Part shown: positions 6,806-15,728 of the stretch, one piece after another
How positions within the stretch are numbered: the stretch's first letter is position 1
Layout of the letters: the number at the start of each line of letters is the position of its first letter
Origin: JANQEA01 sp964466035
GTDB taxonomy: Bacteria > Bipolaricaulota > Bipolaricaulia > UBA7950 > UBA9294
Direction of reading: 5' to 3'
NCBI GenBank assembly: GCA_964466035.1
Contig: CAYXLR010000003.1
Coordinates: 67,040 to 131,039 of the forward strand
Length of the DNA stretch: 64,000 nt
Notes under the pieces: generated by a model
The model's input: the letters and a program-made list of their open reading frames with translations, nothing else
Told to the model about the DNA's origin: nothing
Database searches by the model: none
Program-made: the position numbers and the translations under genes

Positions 6806-7969
6806 CTAGATGATCGAGTACGGATCGACCGCGTCTCGCACCGCGTCGCCCATGAAGTTGAACGCCAGCACCGAGATCACGATGAAGACCCCGGGGATCA
6901 GGATCCACGGGTGCTGCTCGATCGCGCCGATGTTCGTCGCGGCATTGAGAAGGGCCCCCCAGCTGGTCATCGGCTCCTGAATCCCGTAGCCGAGGAAGCT
7001 GAGCGCCGCCTCGGTCAGCATCATCGCCGGGATCGTCAGTGTGGCGTTGACGATCAGGTAGCTCGTCACGTTGGGGATGATGTGCCGGAGGATGACGCGC
7101 AGGTCCTGTGCTCCGGCGGCCCGCGCGGCGGTGACGAAGTCCATCTCTCGGATGGCGAGGACCTGCCCGCGGATGACGCGCGCCGTTCCTCCCCATCCAG
7201 TAATCGCCAAGGCGACGATCATCCCCATGAAGACCATCCCCGCCGACAGGCCGAACCCCCGAAGGGCCGCGCCCATCGCCATCAGGATCGGCAGGGCGGG
7301 GATCGCGAGCATCACCTCGCATGCCCGTTGGATGAACATGTCGACGCCGCCGCCGTAGTACCCGGACAGACCGCCCAGGACGATCGCAATCGGCAGGACG
7401 CAGAGGATCACCAACGGTCCGACGGAGAGCGAGACCCAGCTCCCCACGAGGCAGCGGGTGAACAGGTCTCGGCCGAGTCCGTCCGTCCCCAACGCGAAGA
7501 CCTCCGCCGCGGAGCCGTCCTCCGCGACCGCGCCGAACAGGTGGACGTTCGTCGGAATGAGCCCGAACAACTGGTACTCCGCCTCGCCGCGGACGAAGAA
7601 CCGGATGTAGTACTTCGTGCTCGTGTCCTCGACGTACGTCGTCTGGTACGTCGCCCGGTCGAGCGTCCTCTCGGTCTTGTAGACGAACGGCCGCGACAGC
7701 GAACCGTTCTCGTCGCGGAAGTGAACCGTCGACGGCGGCGAGTACGGATAGGCGCGGTACTGCTTCCCGTAGTGATACGGGGCGACGAACTCGGCGAACA
7801 CCGCCAGAAGAACGAAGATCAGGACGACCACCGTGCCGACGTTCCCGACGCGGTGGCGCTTGAACGCGCGCCAGATCATCTCCCCCTGCGAGCGACTGAC
7901 GAACTCCTTCGGGGCGCCGTCGACCGGGATCGGTTCGGTCTCCTTCTTTCGTCGTAGCCATCGTGCCAT
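6806..7969 (-). CDS. ABC transporter permease, DppC/OppC family
   Basis: A 387-residue inner-membrane permease. A cytoplasmic N-terminus and one membrane segment (residues 45-65) precede a large periplasmic insert of about 100 residues. Five further membrane segments include the BPD_transp_1 EAA-type loop (DFVTAARAAGAQDLRVILRHIIPN), which contacts the ATPase. DppC-type permeases pair with a DppB partner, encoded next to it, to import oligopeptides or oligosaccharides. It is the last gene of the operon 11632-6806 and is followed by a clear terminator. No ATPase is encoded here, so one must come from elsewhere. Confidence 0.92.
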   Translation of the reverse strand: MARWLRRKKETEPIPVDGAPKEFVSRSQGEMIWRAFKRHRVGNVGTVVVLIFVLLAVFAEFVAPYHYGKQYRAYPYSPPSTVHFRDENGSLSRPFVYKTERTLDRATYQTTYVEDTSTKYYIRFFVRGEAEYQLFGLIPTNVHLFGAVAEDGSAAEVFALGTDGLGRDLFTRCLVGSWVSLSVGPLVILCVLPIAIVLGGLSGYYGGGVDMFIQRACEVMLAIPALPILMAMGAALRGFGLSAGMVFMGMIVALAITGWGGTARVIRGQVLAIREMDFVTAARAAGAQDLRVILRHIIPNVTSYLIVNATLTIPAMMLTEAALSFLGYGIQEPMTSWGALLNAATNIGAIEQHPWILIPGVFIVISVLAFNFMGDAVRDAVDPYSII

Positions 7970-8001
7970 CTTGGTCCCTCGATCTCCTTATGTTTGCCCG
8001 C

Positions 8002-8991
8002 TCAGTTGTAGCGGATCCTCGGATCGACCCACGCGAGCAGGAAGTCCGCGATCAGGTTCCCGATCAACAGGAACAGGCTGAAGAAGAGCAGCGCCCCCAT
8101 GATCACCGGGTTGTCCTGCCTCTGGAGCGCACTGAAGAACGCGCGGCCGACCGTCGGGAGGTTGAGCACGATCGCCGTGATGACCGAACCGCCCACCAAT
8201 GTCGGGAGGGTCAACCCGAGGACCGTGACGAGCGGGTTGATCGCGTTACGGACCGCGTGCTTGTAGATCACCACGCGTTCCGTGAGCCCCTTCGACCGAG
8301 CCGTCTGTACGTACGGAAGCTGCAGCGTGTCGAGAAGGTTCCCGCGCATCAGGCGGATCAGGCCGGCCATCCCGCCGGTCCCCAGGACGAGCCACGCCGG
8401 CCACAGGTGCCAGAGGTAGTTGCAGAACTTCGCCCAGGACATCGACGCGTCGTAGAAGCGGCCGTCGAGGAGACCGCCGACTCCCAGCCCGTGGTCACCG
8501 ACCCTGAACACCACGACGAGCAGCCACAACAAGACCAGCGCGAAGAAGAAGTTCGGAATCGACAGTCCCAAGAACCCCAAGAACGTCACCACGTGATCGC
8601 TCGGTTTGTATTGATGCGTCGCGGAGTAAATCCCGATGGGGATCGCGAGGAGCCACGTCAAGACCAGCGTCGTCGACGCCAGGATGATCGTCCACAGGAG
8701 TCGGTTCCCGAAGAAGAGCGTCTTGAACACGCCCATCCGCGTGTCGAAAGACTTGCCGAAGTCGCCGCGAACGACGTTCTTCAGCCAGAACCAATACTGA
8801 ATGATAAACGGTCGATCCAAGCCGTACCGCGCCACTTGGGCCCGGAACGTCTCCTCGGTGATCTGCGGGTTGAGACGGGCCGTCGTCATGTAGTCGCCCG
8901 GCATGAGATGAATCAGGGAGAACGAGATCAGCGAGACGATCAGCAACAGGGGGATCATGTACAGCGTCCGCCGGAGGATGTATGTCAGCAT
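8002..8991 (-). CDS. ABC transporter permease, DppB/OppB family
   Basis: A 329-residue integral membrane protein with a DppB-type N-terminus (MLTYILRRTLYMIPLLLIVS), about six membrane helices and the EAA loop LPYVQTARSKGLTERVVIYKHAVRNA. It forms the translocation pore with the DppC-like protein encoded 32 bp downstream. A strong hairpin (9032-9069) separates it from the binding-protein gene, a common way of lowering permease expression relative to the binding protein. Confidence 0.92.
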   Translation of the reverse strand: MLTYILRRTLYMIPLLLIVSLISFSLIHLMPGDYMTTARLNPQITEETFRAQVARYGLDRPFIIQYWFWLKNVVRGDFGKSFDTRMGVFKTLFFGNRLLWTIILASTTLVLTWLLAIPIGIYSATHQYKPSDHVVTFLGFLGLSIPNFFFALVLLWLLVVVFRVGDHGLGVGGLLDGRFYDASMSWAKFCNYLWHLWPAWLVLGTGGMAGLIRLMRGNLLDTLQLPYVQTARSKGLTERVVIYKHAVRNAINPLVTVLGLTLPTLVGGSVITAIVLNLPTVGRAFFSALQRQDNPVIMGALLFFSLFLLIGNLIADFLLAWVDPRIRYN

Positions 8992-9031
8992 CTGTCTACC
9001 TTCCGATTGACAACGAGCGCGGGATAAAGAC

Positions 9032-9069
9032 GGGGTGCGGCGCGAGGCGAAGCCCCGCGCCGCATCCCC
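9032..9069 (-). promoter_or_regulatory. Intercistronic hairpin between binding protein and permease genes
   Basis: GGGGTGCGGCGCG (9032-9044) pairs with CGCGCCGCATCCCC (9056-9069), a 13-bp stem with one bulged base and an 11-nt loop. No T-tract follows. Such hairpins often protect the upstream binding-protein mRNA from 3' decay. The second transporter operon has an equivalent structure at 35323-35356. Confidence 0.75.
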
Positions 9070-9085
9070 AATGCTCGCTTCCTGG

Positions 9086-10909
9086 TTAGATTCTCCTGTC
9101 GAAGCAGAGCTCCGTCAGCAGCCCGTTGTTCCCACCGGGGGTCGAGATCGGGCTCGCAGCCTGAGCGTTCCCGACGTAGTTGTAGTGCGCGTACTGGAAG
9201 GTCCGCAGCACCGTGTACACGTACCCCAGCTGGTGCGCCAAGAGCTGCTGGTACTCCTTGTAGTACTCGAACGCCTCGTCCAGGTCGAACGTGTTCGCAC
9301 CCAGACCGAGTAGCTCGTCGATCCGCAGATCGACCTCGTCCGGGTCCTCGCACGCCGAGTATCGATAGGCGTGCAGGGAGCCGCACGAGTTGTAGACGTT
9401 CGAACCGCTGTTCGGCTCGTCTCCACCGGTCAGACCAAGGTAGATCAGGTCTCCGGTCGAAGAGAACAGCTGACCGACCAGCGTGTTGAAGTCGACGACC
9501 TGGAAGTTGCAGTTCAGGTCCACCGCGCGGAAGTCGTCCTGAAGGATCAGGCAGTATCCGACGCGGAGGGTGTTGTCGTTGGTGTTGAGCTCGATCGTGA
9601 GCGGGGCTCCGCTCGGGAGATCCCGCCAGCCGTCGCCGTCTGCATCGACGACACCGAGGTCGTCGAGCTTGCTCGCCGCCAGCGCCGGGTCGTACTCGAA
9701 GATGACCGCGTCGGTCTCGGTGATGGGGCCACCGTAGTAGTCACGGCCGGCGTAGAACGGGGACGGAACGGACAGCGGGCCCCACTGCGGGGCACCGAGG
9801 CCGTTGAGGACGTTCTGGATCATCGTGTCCTTGTCGATCAGGTGCGCCAGCGCCTCGCGGAACTCGACGGTTCGGTACAGCTCACGCTTTTCGTCGTCGG
9901 TACCGTCCGCCAGCCCGACGTCCTGGTTGATCAGGAACCAGGTCGTCCCGTAGGTCGCTAGGTCGGTGATCATGACCGAGAAGTCCTTGCTCGCCGACTC
10001 GGGGAGGAGGATCGGAATGTCCTCCGGACGGAGCCCGTAGACGTCGACCTCACCGTTGCGGAACTTCAGCATCGAGACGTCTTGGTTCGCCACGATGTGG
10101 GAGACGATCTTGTCGTAGTACGGGAGCTGCGTCCCCGCCGGGTCGTACCCGTAGTAGTAGGGGTTGCGCTCCATCGTCACGCTGACGTTCACTTGGTAGT
10201 CGGTGACGATCCACGGACCGTTCCCGACCAGCTCGTCAAGCGGCGTCTCCAGCGTCCACGTCTCGTTGAACGTTCCGGCCGGAACGTCCGGGTTGAGCTT
10301 GTGGACGTACTGCGCCAGCTTGTGCTTCGGCATGATGTTGACGCCGATCGAGTTGAGGATCGGGCGGAAGATCGTCGACAGCGTGAACGTCACGGTGTAG
10401 TCGTCGACCTTCTCGCAGATCGGGTAGGTCCCGTCCGGAAGAAGCTGTCCGTCGCGAGAGTTACAGTCGACGTCCTCGTTCAGAACAACGTCGTTGTACG
10501 TGAAGAGAACGTCATCGGCCGTGAGCGGCGTCCCGTCGGACCACTTGATCCCCTCGCGAAGGTGGAAGGTGAGGACCAGACCGTCCTCGGAGATCTCGTA
10601 GCTCTTGGCAAAGTCGGGCACGATCGCACCGGTGATGTGGTCAAGCGCGACCAGACCCTTGTGCATCCGGTACGTGAACCACGTGGTGCTCGTCTCGTGA
10701 GCCGTGTGGTTGTTCCACGCTTTCGGATCCTCGATGTTGGCGATGTTGAGCGTACCGCCCTGGACACCGAGCTCCAGGTCCGCGTAGGCCGTCCCATCGA
10801 CGCCGATTGGAATGACGTGGGCATCCGCCGGCATCGCGTCGTAGCCCTGTCCGAAGACAGCGAGCGACGAGACGAGAAGCAGGCCTGCCAGAATCAGCAC
10901 ATTCTTCAT
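9086..10909 (-). CDS. ABC transporter substrate-binding protein, SBP_bac_5 family
   Basis: A 607-residue exported protein with a signal peptide (MKNVLILAGLLLVSSLAVFG). The mature part has the oligopeptide-binding architecture, including LTFHLREGIKWSDGTPLTADDV and NPYYYGYDP. A DxDxDG-type loop (VDADGDGWRDL) may bind calcium. Family members bind di- and oligopeptides, nickel or oligosaccharides; the sequence alone does not say which. It is the second gene of the operon, has GGAGG 6 nt before the ATG, and lies 27 bp after a HEAT-like protein gene. Confidence 0.92.
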   Translation of the reverse strand: MKNVLILAGLLLVSSLAVFGQGYDAMPADAHVIPIGVDGTAYADLELGVQGGTLNIANIEDPKAWNNHTAHETSTTWFTYRMHKGLVALDHITGAIVPDFAKSYEISEDGLVLTFHLREGIKWSDGTPLTADDVLFTYNDVVLNEDVDCNSRDGQLLPDGTYPICEKVDDYTVTFTLSTIFRPILNSIGVNIMPKHKLAQYVHKLNPDVPAGTFNETWTLETPLDELVGNGPWIVTDYQVNVSVTMERNPYYYGYDPAGTQLPYYDKIVSHIVANQDVSMLKFRNGEVDVYGLRPEDIPILLPESASKDFSVMITDLATYGTTWFLINQDVGLADGTDDEKRELYRTVEFREALAHLIDKDTMIQNVLNGLGAPQWGPLSVPSPFYAGRDYYGGPITETDAVIFEYDPALAASKLDDLGVVDADGDGWRDLPSGAPLTIELNTNDNTLRVGYCLILQDDFRAVDLNCNFQVVDFNTLVGQLFSSTGDLIYLGLTGGDEPNSGSNVYNSCGSLHAYRYSACEDPDEVDLRIDELLGLGANTFDLDEAFEYYKEYQQLLAHQLGYVYTVLRTFQYAHYNYVGNAQAASPISTPGGNNGLLTELCFDRRI

Positions 10910-10936
10910 TGAGAACCTCCTTCGTTCCCGCCTATC

Positions 10937-11632
10937 CTAGAGTTCGAGGCTGAACTGATACGCCAAGTACCCCTGATAGGCCAATGCAAGTTCCGGATAG
11001 ACCAGCGTGACCGACAGGATCTCCTTTCGGATCTGATCGATCGTCAGCGGCTGATCCATAATCCAGATCGCTGTAAGCGCAGTGGCAGCAGCGACTCGCA
11101 GTCCGAGGCTCTCGCCGTTCTTCGCCAGCTCGACCAGCTCGTCCTCCGTCTTCGCGCCGATCGGTGAGCTGGGAATGTAGAAACCTCCGAGAAGTTTGCC
11201 GGCGGCGATCTCGAGGGTCTCCACCTCAGCAGTGGCGATGTACTCCTCGACGAGTTCCGGCCGCGTGAAGCTGCTTCGGTTGTGGAAGAACCACATGTCC
11301 GCAGCGTCCTGGTCCCCGGCTTCCGCCAGGGCGAGCAGCGCGTCGTCGTCCATCGCGAAGAGTTCCATCTGCTTTTCGTTGAGGACGAAAAGCGCCCGGT
11401 CCGCAGCGAGTCGGACGCCAGGGGTCCGGCCGGTGGCCGCCAGCTCCTCCAGCTCTTCCAGCGTTTTGAGGGTGTAATCTCCGACCAGTGCCAGCCCGGC
11501 TGCCTTGCTGATCTCCTCGATCAGTTCGTTCTCGACGATCGACGCCACGTCGACCGCCGCGAAACCGATCAGCGAAACCAGAACAACCGCGCAGGTCGCT
11601 AGTCCTAGTGCCCGAAGGCCATTACGCTTCAT
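10937..11632 (-). CDS. Secreted HEAT-like repeat protein of unknown function
   Basis: A 231-residue protein with a signal peptide (MKRNGLRALGLATCAVVLVSLIGFA). The mature part is helical and repetitive: LEELAATGRTPGVRLAADRAL near residue 65 and LVELAKNGESLGLRVAAATAL near 175 are clearly related, with two less clear copies between them, as in HEAT-type superhelices. I do not recognise the family. It is the first gene of an ABC transporter operon, with AGGAGG before the ATG and a consensus promoter about 110 nt upstream, so a periplasmic accessory role in uptake is possible but inferred. Confidence 0.75.
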   Translation of the reverse strand: MKRNGLRALGLATCAVVLVSLIGFAAVDVASIVENELIEEISKAAGLALVGDYTLKTLEELEELAATGRTPGVRLAADRALFVLNEKQMELFAMDDDALLALAEAGDQDAADMWFFHNRSSFTRPELVEEYIATAEVETLEIAAGKLLGGFYIPSSPIGAKTEDELVELAKNGESLGLRVAAATALTAIWIMDQPLTIDQIRKEILSVTLVYPELALAYQGYLAYQFSLEL

Positions 11633-11746
11633 TATTCAACCTCCTTGTGCTCTCGCCCGAATGATGATAGGCACTCCTTCTACTCGTAGACCACCTCCCA
11701 GGCAGAGCTCGATCTAGTGTGGAAAGGCATACTCGCCTGAAATACG

Positions 11747-11775
11747 ATTATACAGTTCGTTTCAGAGACTGTCAA
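11747..11775 (-). promoter_or_regulatory. Consensus promoter of the first ABC transporter operon
   Basis: TTGACA (11770-11775) and TATAAT (11747-11752) on the minus strand are exactly 17 bp apart, a perfect sigma-70 match. It leaves a 5' leader of about 108 nt before the ATG at 11632. Confidence 0.9.
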
Positions 11776-11789
11776 TCCTCTCGCCCCTT

Positions 11790-13595
11790 TCAATCGCAAA
11801 CCAGAACGGAATTCAACAACACCTGTTCGATGTCCCGTCTCGACGTTCCGGCAAGCTCCAGAATCGCACTGTCGAAGGACATCCCGCCTTCCCGTGAGGT
11901 CGCGCGCCACAGCTGCCGTACGATCTCCAGGCCTTGACCATCGATCAGATACCGAATCATCAAGCCCGTCTGGGTTCGAAACTGCCCGGAAGTGACCCCG
12001 CCGAACCCCAACTGCCACAGCGGTGTCCATTCCCCGTCGGTGAGGATTCGACACCCCTGTTCGGCGAGATCCTCCGCCTCGACCGTGACCGCTGTTGCGA
12101 CGCCCGTCCGTAGGAGATTCGACGCCGTGCTGACGCGGTACGCGTAGGCCGGCAGCGTGGACGCGAGGGCCCATGCGACGTCCTCTCCGAGGACGACGTG
12201 CCAGGCCGTCTGATGCATGCTGGCGGCCGGCGTCACGCTCTCCCCCGCCTGCCGCGTCTCCGCGTCTTCGTAGAGGAAGACCGTGATCCGCTGCGGAAGC
12301 TCGTCCTCCGTGAACGCCAGCCCCGTTGCGACGCGCTCGCGGGCTTCCTGCACCTCGGCGAGCAAGCGGGTCAGCTCTTCTTCGGAGCGGTCACCGAACA
12401 CGCTGACGTCCTCCCCCACGACGCGCCGCCAGCCGCTGAACAGCGCGACCCAATCGGCCGGCCGACCGGAAGACAACCCGGCACCCTCGATCCACTCCGA
12501 GGCCTCCTCGAACTCGCCGACGGAGATCGCGCATCGGGCGGCCAAGACGACGTCCTCGTCGGTCAGCGCTCCTCTCCCCCACGCCTGCGTCAGTCGATGG
12601 GCCTCCTCGAACTCACCGGCCTCGAACAGGGACAGCGCGCGATAGTAGTCGTACAGCGCTCCCGTCTGCCCCTCGGCGATCGCCGTCCGATGCCACGCCT
12701 CGCCCAGATCGGCCAACGGCCCGCTAGCGAGTTGCTCGAACAGCGCCCGTGAAGCCCCGGGGCCCCATACCGCCTTGAGCGCCGCCATCCCGTCGCTGCA
12801 CTGAATCAGATACTCGACCAGCGAAGCCGACTGAAGGGAGGCGAAGTCCTCTTCGGGAACGAGATTCCCCTCGTCGCCGAACAGGGAATAGAAGACCGCG
12901 ATGCTCTCAAACGAGCCGAACGCCATCCGCTCCGAGTACGGGGAGTCGAACTGCTGATACAAAGTCTCGGAGAAATGGCCGTTCGCATCGAGCTCTAGCA
13001 GCGCCTCGAGCGAGTACCGGAGGCGCGACGGTGCGGCCGCGACCGTCGGATGAAAACTCCGATCCGGATCGGCCAGGAGCATGGTGGTCCCGGTGTAGAG
13101 CAGCTGCGAGTAGCATTGCCCCCAGCCGAAGGCCAGGACGAGCTCCGCGAGGCGGGGGTACGGATCCTCCCCGGCGAACAGGTCGATCACGGCGGCGCCG
13201 AACGTGTAGGTGGCGAGGGAAGACTTCCGCTGGATGATGCTCGACTGCAGCTGGCCCGGATCGTCATGAACCAGCACATCGATCGGCAGCGGAATCTCGG
13301 AAGAATCGACGTCAAGCCGCACGAGCAGGTCGTCCAGCGACTCCTCGAGCCGCGCCTTGAGTTCGGTATACCCGGCTCGCTCGGGAGATCCGTCGTGGTA
13401 CCAGACGTTGAACCGATCGTCGCGAACCGCATAGATGCCGCGGGTTTCCACCGACATCTGGGGTTGGATTACGTAGTTGAGGAGCACGACGAAGATACCC
13501 GCACCGGCCGCGCCGAGGAAGAGACCCCCGATCGTCATGATCCAAGGCTTCCTGAGTTTCGAGAAAACTCCCTTCCAATGTGCCTTTGGGCGCAT
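11790..13595 (-). CDS. Membrane-anchored protein with tandem degenerate peptidase-MA-like regions
   Basis: A 601-residue protein with one N-terminal membrane anchor (residues 19-45) and a large extracytoplasmic part. Two regions look alike: residues 70-150 (FNVWYHDGSPE, IDVLVHDDPGQ) and about 420-510 (ITVFLYEDAET, WHVVLGED), separated by a helical repeat-like stretch rich in EFEEA motifs. The layout recalls gluzincin 'peptidase MA' proteins, but no HExxH is present in either half, so any protease activity is unlikely. The ATG at 13595 is chosen because a TTGCAC-17-TACAAT promoter ends 9 nt before it and no ribosome-binding site exists. The family link is tentative. Confidence 0.7.
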   Translation of the reverse strand: MRPKAHWKGVFSKLRKPWIMTIGGLFLGAAGAGIFVVLLNYVIQPQMSVETRGIYAVRDDRFNVWYHDGSPERAGYTELKARLEESLDDLLVRLDVDSSEIPLPIDVLVHDDPGQLQSSIIQRKSSLATYTFGAAVIDLFAGEDPYPRLAELVLAFGWGQCYSQLLYTGTTMLLADPDRSFHPTVAAAPSRLRYSLEALLELDANGHFSETLYQQFDSPYSERMAFGSFESIAVFYSLFGDEGNLVPEEDFASLQSASLVEYLIQCSDGMAALKAVWGPGASRALFEQLASGPLADLGEAWHRTAIAEGQTGALYDYYRALSLFEAGEFEEAHRLTQAWGRGALTDEDVVLAARCAISVGEFEEASEWIEGAGLSSGRPADWVALFSGWRRVVGEDVSVFGDRSEEELTRLLAEVQEARERVATGLAFTEDELPQRITVFLYEDAETRQAGESVTPAASMHQTAWHVVLGEDVAWALASTLPAYAYRVSTASNLLRTGVATAVTVEAEDLAEQGCRILTDGEWTPLWQLGFGGVTSGQFRTQTGLMIRYLIDGQGLEIVRQLWRATSREGGMSFDSAILELAGTSRRDIEQVLLNSVLVCD

Positions 13596-13604
13596 GGCGC
13601 GATC

Positions 13605-13633
13605 ATTGTAGCGAGCGAGCACGGCGGGTGCAA
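13605..13633 (-). promoter_or_regulatory. Promoter giving a near-leaderless mRNA
   Basis: TTGCAC (13628-13633), a 17-bp spacer and TACAAT (13605-13610) on the minus strand. Transcription should start within about 3 nt of the ATG at 13595, which has no Shine-Dalgarno sequence. Confidence 0.7.
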
Positions 13634-13701
13634 TCGATCGAAACGCTCTTCACATTGCGCTCACATCCTCTCCATAGGAAGCCCACAGATCCTCTCAGCA
13701 A

Positions 13702-13730
13702 TTGACACGGGGAAACACCGAGAATATACT
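13702..13730 (+). promoter_or_regulatory. Consensus promoter of the spoVS operon
   Basis: TTGACA (13702-13707) and TATACT (13725-13730) with a 17-bp spacer. A strong AGGAGGAGG ribosome-binding site follows at about 13764-13773. It is divergent from the promoter at 13605-13633. Confidence 0.9.
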
Positions 13731-13775
13731 GGCTGCGCTGCTTTGGGAGACGTCGTACACCACAGGAGGAGGGGC

Positions 13776-14036
13776 ATGGAGATCCTGAAGGTCGCTTCCC
13801 GCTCGAACCCCAACTCCGTCTCCGGGGCCATCGCGGGAGCGCTGGAGCAGCACGGTGTCGTGGAGCTCCATGCGATCGGCGCCGGCGCCGTCAACCAGAC
13901 CGTGAAAGCGATCGCTATCGCCCGACGCCTGATCGAGAAGGACGAGTCCCGGCACATCAAGGTCATCCCGGGATTCATGGAGCTCGACATCGGCGGCGAG
14001 AAGAAGACCGGAATCCGGTTCATCGTCGAGAAGTAG
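13776..14036 (+). CDS. spoVS: Stage V sporulation protein S family
   Basis: An 86-residue Alba-fold-like protein that matches the SpoVS family over its full length (MEILKVASRSNPNSVSGAIA, IGAGAVNQTVKAIAIARR, VIPGFMELDI). In Bacillus it affects septation and sporulation. Its presence in many non-sporulating bacteria points to a more general nucleic-acid-related or cell-division role. Here it heads a strongly expressed operon with argS, ftsY and ppdK, and there is no other sporulation gene in the window. The start is fixed by AGGAGGAGG 3-10 nt upstream. Confidence 0.95.
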   Translation: MEILKVASRSNPNSVSGAIAGALEQHGVVELHAIGAGAVNQTVKAIAIARRLIEKDESRHIKVIPGFMELDIGGEKKTGIRFIVEK

Positions 14037-14060
14037 CCGGCGGCAGCGTACCATCTGAGC

Positions 14061-15728
14061 ATGCCAACGTATCGGAATACGCGCCTCAAAGACTTCGTTG
14101 AAGATCAGGTACTTCGAGCCTATCGCACCCTCCACGCCGTTTCGAAAACCGTCGCCGTCGACATTCGCCAGAGCGACCGCCCTGAATTCGGAGACTACTC
14201 GACCAACGTCGCCATGATCGAGGCGAGCAAGAGCGGCGCGAATCCGCGCGCGCTGGCCGAGGATCTGTCTCGGGCACTGTCGGCGTCCCTTCCGAAGGAG
14301 GACTTCGTCAAGTGCGAGGTCGCAGGCCCCGGATTCATCAACCTGTTCCTCACGCCGCAGCGAATCCAGCGGGCGCTCCAGTCCGTCCTCGCCGAGGCCG
14401 AAGAGTACGGGAGGCAGAACCGCGGCGCAGGCGAGAGGCTTCAGGTGGAGTTCGTCAGCTCGAACCCGACCGGACCGCTCACCGTCGGGCACGGGCGGCA
14501 GGCGGTCCTCGGCGACGTCCTCGCGACCCTCTACGAATGGCTCGGCCACGACGTCCATCGGGAGTACTACTTCAACGACGAGGGGCGCCAGATCGAGCTT
14601 CTCGCCGAGTCGGTCTGGGTCCGGTACCGGGGGCTGCTCGGGGAGACACGGGAGATCCCCGAGGGCGGCTACCACGGGGACTACCTCGTCGCCGTCGCCG
14701 AGGAGGTACGCCGCGATCTCGACGACGGTTGGTCGGTGTTCGACGACGACACGCGGCAGCGCTTCCGAAGGGAAGCGGTGGCACGGATGACCGATGGGAT
14801 CAAGCGGGACCTTGCAGCGCTCGGTGTGGAGTTCGACACGTGGTTCAGCGAAGCGAGCCTCCATCGCTCCGGCGAGGCCGCCGCGGCGCTCACCGCGCTT
14901 CGAGAACGCGGCGGCGTCTACGAGAAGGACGGCGCGGTCTGGCTGAAGGCGGAGGCGCACGGAGGGGTCAAGGACTCGGTCCTGATCCGAAGCGACGGCT
15001 CGCCGACGTACCTGATGGTCGACATCGCCTACCACGTCAACAAGCGGGACCGCGGGTTCGAGCGGGTGATCGACGTCCAGGGCGCCGATCACCACGCCGA
15101 GCAGGCGTGCGTCAAGGCGGCACTCCGGATCCTCGGCGTCCCCGACGGCTTCCTCGACTACGCCGTCCACCAGTTCGTCTCCCTCAAGGAGAAGGGGGAG
15201 GTGCTGAAGATGTCGACCCGGGCCGGCCGGTTCTTCACGCTTCGCGACCTGATCGACGAGCTCGGTAAGGACGTCGTCCGCTACTTCATGATCTCCAGAA
15301 AGCCGGAGGCGCACCTCGACTTCGACCTCGATCTGGCCCGCGCCGAATCCCTCGACAACCCGGTGACCTACATCCAGTATGCCCACACGCGGATCGCGTC
15401 GGTCTTCCGAAAGGCGGGAGAGCCGAAGGCCGACTGGGCTCGCGTCGACCTCTCGCCGCTCGTCGAGCCGGAGGAGCTCGAGCTGATCAAGACGCTCGAC
15501 CGGTTCCCCGAGGTCGTCCGAACCGCTGCGTACGACTTCGCGCCGCACCTGATCGCCGAGTACGCGCTCGACCTCTCCCGTTCGTTCCACGCCTACTACG
15601 ACAAGCACCGCGTCCTCACCGACGATGAGAAGCTGACGCAGGCGCGGCTTGCTCTCCTCAGCGCGCTCCGGACCGTCCTCCGCAACGGGCTCGACGTCCT
15701 CGGCATGGACGCCCCATTGGAGATGTGA
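14061..15728 (+). CDS. argS: Arginyl-tRNA synthetase
   Basis: A 555-residue class I synthetase that attaches arginine to tRNA-Arg. It has the N-terminal Add1 tRNA-binding domain (residues 1-95), the HIGH-type motif LTVGHGR near residue 140, a KMSTRAG signature in the position of KMSKS near 378, and the C-terminal DALR anticodon-binding domain from about 430 (NPVTYIQYAHTRIASVFR). It lies 24 bp after spoVS. The ATG lacks a ribosome-binding site, but TACCAT (14049-14054) ends 6 nt before it, so a second, leaderless transcript is possible. Confidence 0.96.
   Translation: MPTYRNTRLKDFVEDQVLRAYRTLHAVSKTVAVDIRQSDRPEFGDYSTNVAMIEASKSGANPRALAEDLSRALSASLPKEDFVKCEVAGPGFINLFLTPQRIQRALQSVLAEAEEYGRQNRGAGERLQVEFVSSNPTGPLTVGHGRQAVLGDVLATLYEWLGHDVHREYYFNDEGRQIELLAESVWVRYRGLLGETREIPEGGYHGDYLVAVAEEVRRDLDDGWSVFDDDTRQRFRREAVARMTDGIKRDLAALGVEFDTWFSEASLHRSGEAAAALTALRERGGVYEKDGAVWLKAEAHGGVKDSVLIRSDGSPTYLMVDIAYHVNKRDRGFERVIDVQGADHHAEQACVKAALRILGVPDGFLDYAVHQFVSLKEKGEVLKMSTRAGRFFTLRDLIDELGKDVVRYFMISRKPEAHLDFDLDLARAESLDNPVTYIQYAHTRIASVFRKAGEPKADWARVDLSPLVEPEELELIKTLDRFPEVVRTAAYDFAPHLIAEYALDLSRSFHAYYDKHRVLTDDEKLTQARLALLSALRTVLRNGLDVLGMDAPLEM

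Noticed and set aside
4376..7957. Long open frame on the plus strand opposite gyrA and a permease gene
   Set aside because: It is antisense to two clear genes, is rich in Arg, Asp, Val and Leu as expected from the reverse frame of GC-rich coding DNA, and shows no domain.
13776..14036. Evidence that the organism forms spores
   Set aside because: SpoVS occurs in many non-sporulating bacteria and no other sporulation gene is present here.
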